A stretch of DNA of 64,000 nt, from contig JAHHGR010000015.1 in assembly GCA_019359725.1 (NCBI GenBank), positions 1 through 64,000 on the forward strand. Reading direction: 5' to 3'. Under the pieces are notes generated by a model. It was not told the DNA's origin and did not search any database. It worked only from the letters and a program-made list of their open reading frames with translations. The position numbers and the translations under genes were made by a program. This document shows positions 40,490-48,711 of this stretch, piece by piece. Source of the stretch: Aphanocapsa lilacina HA4352-LM1. GTDB taxonomy: Bacteria > Cyanobacteriota > Cyanobacteriia > Gloeobacterales > Gloeobacteraceae. Every line of letters begins with the position of its first letter. The stretch's first letter is position 1.

Positions 40490-41287
40490 GTGATGTATCC
40501 CTGGGAAAAACCAGTCAGTTCTTCTTCGGAGGCGGACATTGGCTCCATCGAGGATCCGTCCGAGAGCTACCCCTGGCTTAAACCGGCGGCTTCGGCGGAG
40601 GCGCTGACCGCCTTTGAGGAGGAATCCACAGCGGCGCGCTCCCCGGACGAAGAACGTCTGCTCGAACAGATTGCCGCCAACGTGCCTGTAGCCTTGAACC
40701 GGCCGGCGAGTGTGAGTTACAGCGAGCCGGATAGGCCCAACTGGTTGCCCCTGGTCAGGGTACTGCTCGGTGCCATCCTGGTGGGGGCACTGGCGGTCTG
40801 GTGGTTGCGCCCGGACCCGTCCGAGCCTGTGGTGCTGCCGTCTGGCCCCGCGCCAAAAACGCCCCCGGCGGGCGCTCCATCCCCGACCGGAGCTGCACAG
40901 CAACCCCCGGTGGCTGTGCTCATTGAACCGTCTCCGACGCGGCCGCTCGTCGAAAAGACCCTCAAAGACGGCGGCCGGACGAATCCCTTTGGCAGCGCCC
41001 TGCCTGAAGCAGCTCCCCCAAGACCGCCCGAGAATTTGCCGCCTGTCCCGGTGATCCGCACCCCGCCCCCGCTGCCTCCGGCCCCGCCGGTGCTGAATTT
41101 GGTGAGCCTCGCAGTCTCGGCTAGCAGCCGGGCGGCATTCATTCAGGTCACTGGCGCAGGAAGCGAGCCCAGTTACCACGAGGTGACCGTGGGCGATACG
41201 GTGGCGGGTTGGCGGGTTGTCGAAATTACGCGGGAGCGGGTGCGACTGACCCAGGGCAGCAAAAAGCAGACCCTGCTTGCCCAATGA
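40490..41287 (+). CDS. GspC/PilP-like bitopic protein (second copy)
   Basis: TM LPLVRVLLGAILVGALAVWWL, Pro-rich linker, C-terminal LNLVSLAVSASSRAAFIQVTGAGSEPSYHEVTVGDTVAGWRVVEITRERVRL. Confidence 0.65.
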   Translation: MMYPWEKPVSSSSEADIGSIEDPSESYPWLKPAASAEALTAFEEESTAARSPDEERLLEQIAANVPVALNRPASVSYSEPDRPNWLPLVRVLLGAILVGALAVWWLRPDPSEPVVLPSGPAPKTPPAGAPSPTGAAQQPPVAVLIEPSPTRPLVEKTLKDGGRTNPFGSALPEAAPPRPPENLPPVPVIRTPPPLPPAPPVLNLVSLAVSASSRAAFIQVTGAGSEPSYHEVTVGDTVAGWRVVEITRERVRLTQGSKKQTLLAQ

Positions 41288-41907
41288 AACGCATTGCGGC
41301 CCTTGTGCTGGCGCTGGCGGCCCTGGCGACCCCGGCAGCGGCGGCTCCCCTGGCCCAGATTGAGCCGGTGGAGGACGAGAAAGAAAGGATGATTCGCATC
41401 AGTGCCCAGGGGCCACTGCCCTTCGAGGTACTCGCAAAATCGGCCTCCTCGTTGGTGCTGTTTTTGCCCCGCGCCGAATTGGGCAATGCCCCGGCCCTCT
41501 TGTCGCTTGCGCCTTTGGCAGATCTGACGCTGGAGCAGAACCCCGTAGGGGTGCGGGTCAATTTCGAAAACCTGATGACGCCGTTTCTGGTGCGCGCGGG
41601 CAAAAAACCCGGCATCGTTGAGATCAGTTTTCCCAAGCCGCCCCCACCCCCCCCGCCGTCGGCCGCTCCCACACAGCAGGGGCGGCCCGGCACACCGGGG
41701 GCGCCGGGGCTGACCGGGGCTGCCGGTACCGCACAACGCACCGGCGTGCAGCCCGCAGGCACCCTGCAACCGTCGGATATCGAGCAGGGTCAGCTCACCG
41801 ACACTTCCCAGGTGGGCAAAGTTTCCGAAATCGCCGAGGAGGAACCGGATCCCCCCCGGCCGGGGATCGCTCCGGTGCCCCCGCGATCCAACCCGCCGCG
41901 ACCCTGA
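41284..41907 (+). CDS. secreted AMIN-like domain protein with collagen-like Gly-X-Y stretch
   Basis: Signal peptide; ERMIRISAQGPLPFEVLAKSASSLVLFLPRAELGNAP...VEISFPKP (AMIN-like); GRPGTPGAPGLTGAAGTA; ATGA overlap with 40490 ORF. Confidence 0.6.
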   Translation: MKRIAALVLALAALATPAAAAPLAQIEPVEDEKERMIRISAQGPLPFEVLAKSASSLVLFLPRAELGNAPALLSLAPLADLTLEQNPVGVRVNFENLMTPFLVRAGKKPGIVEISFPKPPPPPPPSAAPTQQGRPGTPGAPGLTGAAGTAQRTGVQPAGTLQPSDIEQGQLTDTSQVGKVSEIAEEEPDPPRPGIAPVPPRSNPPRP

Positions 41908-41948
41908 ACCCGCGCTGGCATAATAAAGCCAGCATTGGAAGATTTGCC

Positions 41949-42311
41949 GTGCAGATTGTTCGGGCTTTGCACACAGCGCTCTTAGTCAGCGATCTGAAGC
42001 GCGCCGAATATTTTTATGGAAACGTACTGGGTCTTGCCAAAGTCGAGCGCCCATTGCCCTTTGCCGGAGCCTGGTACCAGGTAGCCGACTACCAGATTCA
42101 CCTGATGACCGCCACGCAGTGTGTAGATGACCGCGTCGACCACGAGCGCTGGGGGCGCAACCGCCACGTGGCCTTTGCGGTGACTGATGTGCGGGCTGCC
42201 AAAGACCAATTGCTGCGACACGGCTATACGATCCAGATGAGCGCCTCGGGCCGGGCGGCGCTGTTTACCGAAGATCCCGACGGCAACCTCATCGAACTGA
42301 GCGAGATGTAA
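41949..42311 (+). CDS. VOC/glyoxalase family protein
   Basis: ALHTALLVSDLKRAEYFYGNVLGLAKVERP...RHVAFAVTDV...ALFTEDPDGNLIELSE. Confidence 0.92.
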   Translation: MQIVRALHTALLVSDLKRAEYFYGNVLGLAKVERPLPFAGAWYQVADYQIHLMTATQCVDDRVDHERWGRNRHVAFAVTDVRAAKDQLLRHGYTIQMSASGRAALFTEDPDGNLIELSEM

Positions 42312-42600
42312 ACGGCTCCGACGATGTGCTGGTAGAGTTTGATCGGTTTTTTGGCCTGGTGGCGCTCCTACCCATCACCGCCCAGGTTTTCGACCTTGCT
42401 ACAGAACTGCGAGCCCGCCAGGAGCTGAAGACGGCCGATGCGCTGCACCTGGCGACAGCCATAGTCCACGGCTGCACTGATTTCTGGACGAACGATCTGA
42501 GCCTTGGATCGGCAACGTCAACCCTTTCGGTTCGGGTGGTCCCTGAGAGCAAGTATCAGGCCATCGAGGTTTCCGGGCTGCCTGCCGCCCTCTGTGCAAC
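42312..42600 (+). pseudogene. PIN-domain (VapC-like) C-terminal remnant
   Basis: LLPITAQVFDLATELRARQELKTADALHLATAIVHGCTDFWTNDLSLG; N-terminal catalytic Asp region missing. Confidence 0.65.
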
Positions 42601-42672
42601 CGAAAACCGCTCTAAACGAAACGCTCTACCAGCAGTGGCAAATAACACAGGCCACAGCAACCGAGATTGACT

Positions 42673-43488
42673 TCACACAATCGGCGTCGGTACAGCCAGG
42701 TTGAAGCTGAAGCGCTCGAAGCGCAGGCCCACCAGCGGTTGGCGCAGTTGCAGCAGGTGGTAGGGGCTCTCGTCGGGAGCCTCGGCTCGCATCTCGAAGC
42801 GCACCGCCGCCGCCCCACCCTCGAAATGGACGGCCGTGCGCAAGAAGGTGCCGCTTTTGTAGGTGATCAGATTCAGCCCCCCAAACTGCAGCGGCACGCT
42901 CAGATCCTGCAGGGCGTCGCGCACCCCGGAGAGCCATTCGGGCAGGTCGATCGTGTGCAGGGGCAACGCCTCGGTGCAACTGGCCGTCACCAAAGCCGAC
43001 AGGTCGGGGGCGCGGCGCACGGCGAAGTCGGCCCGGCCGGGTTGCCAGGTGTACTCGAAGGTGCGCAGCTGCTTGGGTAGACCCCACTGGAAGCGGCCGT
43101 TGCGCCGCGACACTTCCGAATCGACGTCCATCACCGCCACCCACTGCGAAATCACGTCGCCCGAGCGGACCAACGCCGGGGCGATCACCAGTTCGTTGTA
43201 GGGTCCGATGGGCGACTCGTCGTAGGCAATAAAGGCAACCGTGCCCAGGGTATAGCCGGGCCAGGTCTGCAAAATCTCCAGTCCGGCGGGCACGAAGGGT
43301 CGCACGGCCTCCACCGGAAACTGCGCCAACTCCAGCGCCGCCTGTCCCCCCACCTGCCAGGGGGGCATCACCAACTCGGGGTCGTCCATGGGCACATCGA
43401 GGCTCGGGTCGCTCGGGGTACCTGTGCCCGGCACGCCGATATCCGGCAACGAAAGATTGCGCAGTCCCGAGAACAACTGATCGATCAT
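42673..43488 (-). CDS. acetoacetate decarboxylase superfamily protein
   Basis: PPWQVGGQAALELAQFPVEAVRPFVPAGLEI...NELVIAPALV...GRFQWGLPKQLRTFEY. Confidence 0.8.
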   Translation of the reverse strand: MIDQLFSGLRNLSLPDIGVPGTGTPSDPSLDVPMDDPELVMPPWQVGGQAALELAQFPVEAVRPFVPAGLEILQTWPGYTLGTVAFIAYDESPIGPYNELVIAPALVRSGDVISQWVAVMDVDSEVSRRNGRFQWGLPKQLRTFEYTWQPGRADFAVRRAPDLSALVTASCTEALPLHTIDLPEWLSGVRDALQDLSVPLQFGGLNLITYKSGTFLRTAVHFEGGAAAVRFEMRAEAPDESPYHLLQLRQPLVGLRFERFSFNLAVPTPIV

Positions 43489-43549
43489 GATGGCCCCCAG
43501 CGGCAGCGGTGTTACCAGTCTAGCGGCTGGTCGGCCGTGACCGGGGTGC

Positions 43550-46216
43550 TCAATCGCCGCGCAGCACGACCATCGGTTCGACCCGGGTGGCGCGGCGAGC
43601 AGGCAGGTAGCAGGCCAGCAAGGCGACGCCCACAAGCACGAGCGCGGCGGCGGCGAAGGTGATCGGGTCGGTGGCGCTGATTCCGAACAACTGGCTTGTG
43701 AGGATCCAGCTTAGCGAGAGAGAAATTGCCGCTCCGATCGCAATCCCCAGCAGTACCACCGACATTCCCTGGACAATCACCAGCCGCATCACAGCTGCGG
43801 GACTTGCTCCCAGGGCGAGGCGGATGCCCATCTCCCGGGCGCGCCGGCTGACCGAATACGCGGTGACGCCGTAGATGCCCGCGGCGGCCAGAAGCAGGGC
43901 AACCCCGGCAAAGAGCACCAGCAGGAGCGTCTGGAAGCGGGGCTGGGCAATCGAATCGGCAAGAATCGCATCGAGCGCCCTGACGCTGTAGATGGGCAAT
44001 CGGCTGTCGAGTGCCTGCACGATCGACCGCACAGCCGGAGCAAAAGCCCCGAGATCAGCGTCGGTGCGCACCAGAACGGTCACCGCGTTGATTGGGTACT
44101 GGGCCTGGGGAACATACATCTCGGGTTCGGCCGGTAGACCGAGGCCGGCGTGGCGGATGTCCGCCGCCACACCGACGATCTCCTTGAAGCCGCGACCGCC
44201 AAAACCCAGGCGTATGCGCCGGCCCAAAGGATCGGTGCCGCCGAAAAAGCGCCTGGCAAATTCGGCATTGACGATCACCCGCTCCGGAGCATTGGCGTCG
44301 TCCGCCTCGACAAAATCGCGGCCGCGGCGGATGGGAATGCCCAGCGTCCGGAAAAAATTGAGCCCAACAAAACGCAAAGCGGCGGCCTGCCGGGTGGCAA
44401 GAGTACTTGGGCGGCCTTCGAATTCGACGCTGGTGCCGTTGTCCAGGCCGCTCAGGGGCACAAACTGGGCGACGGTGGCGGAGCGGACGCCGGGCAACTC
44501 CCCGATGCGCTCCAGCAAGCGCCGGTAAAACTGCGTCACCTGGGACGAACCTTGCGGATAGGCAATCTCAGGCAGATCGACCTGAAAACTTAGCACCCCA
44601 CGCGCAGAAAAACCCGGATCGACGTTGCTCAGGCGCACGAAGCTCTGGACGAGCAGCCCCGCCCCCACCAGCAGCCCCATCGCCAGGGCCACCTCCGCCA
44701 CGATCAAAGCGGAGCGCAGGCGGCCACCTGCCCCGCTGACACTGCGGGCAGCGTCTTTGAGTGGTTGCATCCCATCGCCCCGCCCAAATTGCAAAGCCGG
44801 CACCAGCCCGAAACCCAATCCCGTGGCCAGGGAGACCGCCAGAGCAAAACCGAGGACCGCGCCGTCCAGCCCAATCTCGGCGGCGCGCGGAATATCGCCC
44901 GGAAGAAGAGACCCAAGCGCCCAGGTGGCGACGAAGGCGAGCACCCCGCCCGCGGCCCCGCCCCCGAGCGCCAACAGTAGGCTTTCGGTCAATAGCTGCC
45001 GAACGATGCGCGCCTGGGTGGCGCCGAGGGCAAGCCGCACAGCGATCTCCCGCCCCCGGGTGCTCGAGCGCGCCAGCAGCAAGTTGGCGACGTTGGTGCA
45101 GGCGATGAGCAGAACGCAGCCCACGGCGGCGAACAGCACCAGCAGCAGCGGGCGCACCTCCCCGGTCAGCCACTCGATGGCCGGGGTTATCCGTACCCCG
45201 ACCCCGGTGTTGAAGGCGGGGTATTCCCCGGCCAGGGAGCGGGCGACAAGCTGCAGGTCCGCGCGGGCGGCTCCCAGGCCGACTTCGGGTTTGAGACGGG
45301 CGAGGGCGGCGCTGTAGTGCGGGTAGCCGCGGCTTGTCGGGATGGTCCCCCCGTAGAGAGTCGGCTCGGCATCGAAGGCCACCGTCGTCCACAACTCGAC
45401 CGGGTCGTTCTGCACCGGAAAGCGAAACCGGGCTCCCATCACCCCCACCACGGTGTAGGACAAGCCGTTGAGGGTGAGAGCCCTCCCGAGCACCCGTCGC
45501 TCGCCGTTGAAGCGCTGCAGCCACAGACTGTGGCTCAAGATCGCGACGCGCCCGGCCGGACCGCCGCCGAAGCGGTCTTCTTCGGGGCGAAAGTCGCGGC
45601 CCAGTTCAGGGGCCGCCCCCAAAAGGGAGAACAATCCGGCGGAGACTACGGCCCCCGTCACCCGGCGCGGCCGGTCGCCGCCCGCTAGGGTGAAGTGGGT
45701 GGCGTTGTAGACGGCCATACCGCTAAAGACCCGGTTGCGCTCGCGCCAGTCGCGAAAGTTCGGGTAGGAAACGCCGTAGGCGCTTCGCTCTTTTTCTTGT
45801 TGCACCACGACGAGCCGCTCGGCGGCGGCGAAGGGCAAAGGCCGCAGCAGCACGGTGTTGACGACGCCGAACAGGGCCGTGAACGCCCCGATGCCGACGG
45901 CCAGAATCGACACCGACAGCACCGTGAAACCCGGATCGGCCAGCAGCGTCCGCAGGCCGTAGCGCAGATCGCGGCGGGCCATATCGAGGTGCTCGCCCGC
46001 CGCCGTGGTCACAAGGGCCGCCAGGGTGCGCAGCCAGAGCGCCGCCAAACCCCAGCTGCCGCACTCCGCCAGCGCGTCGCGGCGCTCGTCGCGGAACAAC
46101 TGGGCCATCTCGGCGCCGTACTCGGCTCGAAATTCGCTCGGGTAGAGTATCAGCAGCCAGCTGTAAAGACGATCCGACCATTGGACCGTCTGACAAGAGC
46201 GCGCTTCGCTTTTCAA
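43550..46216 (-). CDS. ADOP-type (MacB/FtsX-like) duplicated ABC permease
   Basis: N-terminal RLYSWLLILYPSEFRAEYGAEMAQLFRDERRDA prefix plus two FtsX-type permease units; ATGA overlap with upstream padR gene. Confidence 0.9.
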   Translation of the reverse strand: MKSEARSCQTVQWSDRLYSWLLILYPSEFRAEYGAEMAQLFRDERRDALAECGSWGLAALWLRTLAALVTTAAGEHLDMARRDLRYGLRTLLADPGFTVLSVSILAVGIGAFTALFGVVNTVLLRPLPFAAAERLVVVQQEKERSAYGVSYPNFRDWRERNRVFSGMAVYNATHFTLAGGDRPRRVTGAVVSAGLFSLLGAAPELGRDFRPEEDRFGGGPAGRVAILSHSLWLQRFNGERRVLGRALTLNGLSYTVVGVMGARFRFPVQNDPVELWTTVAFDAEPTLYGGTIPTSRGYPHYSAALARLKPEVGLGAARADLQLVARSLAGEYPAFNTGVGVRITPAIEWLTGEVRPLLLVLFAAVGCVLLIACTNVANLLLARSSTRGREIAVRLALGATQARIVRQLLTESLLLALGGGAAGGVLAFVATWALGSLLPGDIPRAAEIGLDGAVLGFALAVSLATGLGFGLVPALQFGRGDGMQPLKDAARSVSGAGGRLRSALIVAEVALAMGLLVGAGLLVQSFVRLSNVDPGFSARGVLSFQVDLPEIAYPQGSSQVTQFYRRLLERIGELPGVRSATVAQFVPLSGLDNGTSVEFEGRPSTLATRQAAALRFVGLNFFRTLGIPIRRGRDFVEADDANAPERVIVNAEFARRFFGGTDPLGRRIRLGFGGRGFKEIVGVAADIRHAGLGLPAEPEMYVPQAQYPINAVTVLVRTDADLGAFAPAVRSIVQALDSRLPIYSVRALDAILADSIAQPRFQTLLLVLFAGVALLLAAAGIYGVTAYSVSRRAREMGIRLALGASPAAVMRLVIVQGMSVVLLGIAIGAAISLSLSWILTSQLFGISATDPITFAAAALVLVGVALLACYLPARRATRVEPMVVLRGD

Positions 46217-46599
46217 ACTCCCTCCCAGCCCGCCGGGTGCTGGCCGGCTTCAGGCAACAGATGGTAGGCGCGGGCCGCTTCCACCAAGGCGTACAGCCGC
46301 TGCGCCTCGGCCCCGGCCACCTGCCGCCCCAAGTCCGTCAGCCGGTAATAGCGCCGTTGCTCCTCGCCCAAAGCCGGATCGAGGCGCGTTCCGGCTTCTT
46401 CTATCCAGCCGTCGGCCAGCATGCGCTTGATGGCCGGGTACAGCGTCCCCGAACCCAACCGGATTTGACCGGCCGTCCGCTCTTCGACCGTGCGCATGAT
46501 CGCGTAGCCGTGTCGCTCGCCAGCGCTCAAGACCAGCAGGATATGAAACATAGGTGCCGTCAGCGGCAAAAAGCGCTGCGGTTCGGGTGTGGGTGCCAT
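46213..46599 (-). CDS. PadR-family transcriptional regulator
   Basis: HILLVLSAGERHGYAIMRTVEERTAGQIRLGSGTLYPAIKRMLADGWIEE...RRYYRLTDLGR. Confidence 0.93.
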   Translation of the reverse strand: MAPTPEPQRFLPLTAPMFHILLVLSAGERHGYAIMRTVEERTAGQIRLGSGTLYPAIKRMLADGWIEEAGTRLDPALGEEQRRYYRLTDLGRQVAGAEAQRLYALVEAARAYHLLPEAGQHPAGWEGV

Positions 46600-46616
46600 C
46601 GCTGCCGTCCTCGGTA

Positions 46617-46646
46617 TGTCGATGTTCGACATGTCGAACATCGACA
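46617..46646. promoter_or_regulatory. 30-bp perfect palindrome, candidate PadR operator
   Basis: TGTCGATGTTCGACATGTCGAACATCGACA, no central spacer, 17 bp upstream of the padR ATG. Confidence 0.8.
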
Positions 46647-46677
46647 GCTTAAGGGCGGCGGCCGGCTCCTGTCAATG

Positions 46678-48399
46678 CTATCCCCGGCCGGGAGGCAGGC
46701 CAGTGGTATTCAGATCGGGGGTGGCCAGCGCCAGGGCGACGCGCGCCCGCTCGATCACGACACCGAGGGCACCGGGGGCAAAGGGAGAGACCAGCCCCGC
46801 CGAGCGGGCCAGTTCCTGGAAGGGCACTTTGCCCCCCCGGCGGCACAGCGCCACGTAATCGGCGAGCGCCCCCGCGTAGTCACTCTGGGCCTTGGCCCAG
46901 AACTGCAGTGCGCAGCAGCCTGCAAGGGTGTAGTCGATGTAATAAAAAGGCGAGCCGTAGATGTGCCGCTGCAACTGCCAGCGCCCGCCCGAGGCCGGGT
47001 AGGCCAGATCCCCGTAGTCGCGCCAGGGCAGATAGCGCCGCTCCATCTCCAGCCACATCTGTTTGCGCTCGGCCGTGGTCGCCTCCGGATGGGCGTAGAC
47101 CAGATGCTGAAAGTGATCGACCGCCACGCCGTAGGGTAAAAACAGCAGCGACTCGGCAAGGTGAATGGTGCGAAAGCGCTCGGCCTCAGCTCCGAAGAAG
47201 CGGTCCATATAGGGCCAGGTGAGAAATTCGAGGCTCATCGAGTGGATTTCGCACGATTCGAGGGTCGGCCACAGGTAGTCGTAGACGGGAGTATCGCGGC
47301 TTTGCCAGTTCTGAAAGGCGTGGCCCATCTCGTGGGTGAAGACTTCGACGTCGTGCTTGGTGCCGTTGAAATTGGCAAAGATAAACGGCATCCCGTAGGT
47401 CGGAAAGCTCGTACAGAAGCCGCCGCCGGCTTTGGCGGGGCGGTTTTTGAGATCGAGCAGGCGGCAATCCACCAGGGTCTGGAAAAAATCCCCGAGCGGC
47501 TCGGCCATCGCACCGAACATCCCGCGCGCCTGCTCAATCATCCAGTCGTGATCGCCCAAAGGGGCGGGGTTGCCCTTCGGATCGAAGACCGGCTCGTCCC
47601 AGAAGTAGACCCGCTCGACGCCCAGGTTTTGGGCCTGGCGGGCCACCAGTTGTGCAGCCAGCGGCACCACGCTCGCCGCTACCTGGTCGCGGTAGCGCGC
47701 CACGTCCTGGGCGTCGTAGTCGATGCGCTGCATGCGCCGGTAGCCCAGGGCGATGTAGTTGTCGAACCCGAGTTTGCGGGCCATGGTGTGGCGCAGGCGC
47801 ACCAGATCGTCAAAGATGCGGTCGAGGGCAGCCGCATTCTGCTCAAAAAACTGCCACTTCACCCGCTGGGCCTGGTGGCGCACCCCGCGGTCGGCGTGCT
47901 GGGTGTACTTGCCGATCCCTTCGAGGTTGAGAATTTCCCCGGCAAATTCGAGTTTGGCTGTGGCGAGCAGTTCGGTATACTCGGCCGCCAGGCGCGCCTC
48001 GGCCACCAGATCCGCTTCGATGGCCGGGTTAAAGGTAGTGACATCCGCCTCCCACAGGGCAAAGGCTTGAAGGCCGATGTGCGCTTCAAAGTCCGTCCGG
48101 CGAGGATCGGCAAGCAGTTGCCGCTTCAGTTGCACCTCCAGGTCGGTCAATCGGGGCGACAACTCGTCGCAGTAGTCGCGGGCCTGTTTGGACTCGGCGT
48201 TGGCGGTGTCCTGGCTGAAGCGCAGGTAGGCGAGGGCACTCCAGGAAGCGAGCCGCCGCCTGAGCGCGTCCCAACGGCTAAACGCGCTTTGCCAGTCGGC
48301 CTGGGCCAGCCCCCGGCGGATCTCATCGTACTCGGAGGCCACCTGCTCGTAGGTCGGCACCTCCGCTTGAATGTCTGAAAAATCTACCGGATCCGCCAT
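46678..48399 (-). CDS. M3 family oligoendopeptidase
   Basis: FTHEMGHAFQNWQ (HEXXH), TLESCEIHSMSLEFLTWPYMDRFF. Confidence 0.93.
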   Translation of the reverse strand: MADPVDFSDIQAEVPTYEQVASEYDEIRRGLAQADWQSAFSRWDALRRRLASWSALAYLRFSQDTANAESKQARDYCDELSPRLTDLEVQLKRQLLADPRRTDFEAHIGLQAFALWEADVTTFNPAIEADLVAEARLAAEYTELLATAKLEFAGEILNLEGIGKYTQHADRGVRHQAQRVKWQFFEQNAAALDRIFDDLVRLRHTMARKLGFDNYIALGYRRMQRIDYDAQDVARYRDQVAASVVPLAAQLVARQAQNLGVERVYFWDEPVFDPKGNPAPLGDHDWMIEQARGMFGAMAEPLGDFFQTLVDCRLLDLKNRPAKAGGGFCTSFPTYGMPFIFANFNGTKHDVEVFTHEMGHAFQNWQSRDTPVYDYLWPTLESCEIHSMSLEFLTWPYMDRFFGAEAERFRTIHLAESLLFLPYGVAVDHFQHLVYAHPEATTAERKQMWLEMERRYLPWRDYGDLAYPASGGRWQLQRHIYGSPFYYIDYTLAGCCALQFWAKAQSDYAGALADYVALCRRGGKVPFQELARSAGLVSPFAPGALGVVIERARVALALATPDLNTTGLPPGRG

Positions 48400-48434
48400 C
48401 GCCGCCCTCCCTCAATTGAAGACCTCCTGAATTT

Positions 48435-48674
48435 CTACCGTAACTTTTCAGAAGAGGTTGGCGCAGGCGCCTGGGTGGGTGGAACTTTACTCGTCACGGG
48501 TTTGTAGAGCAGCAGGGTCGCCCCAAAAAATGCAAAGCTCACGATCAGGCCCACCGCCACGCCGAGGGCGAGTTTCTTGCTGAGGGGCCGCCCTTCGTAC
48601 TGGAGCAGATCGTCGAACCAGGCGGGGTTGCCGCGCGGCAGGCCGTCGTCGTCGGGTCGCGAAGGGCGCATGGG
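48435..48674 (-). CDS. small single-TM membrane protein
   Basis: LALGVAVGLIVSFAFFGATLLLY TM helix. Confidence 0.5.
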   Translation of the reverse strand, partial: PMRPSRPDDDGLPRGNPAWFDDLLQYEGRPLSKKLALGVAVGLIVSFAFFGATLLLYKPVTSKVPPTQAPAPTSSEKLR

Positions 48675-48711
48675 GGTCTCCAAAAGATTCACCTTTCATC
48701 CTAGAACCGCT

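Noticed and set aside
47161-48378. 405-aa plus-strand ORF opposite the M3 peptidase
   Set aside because: Shadow ORF; coding strand is clearly the M3 peptidase (HEMGH motif).
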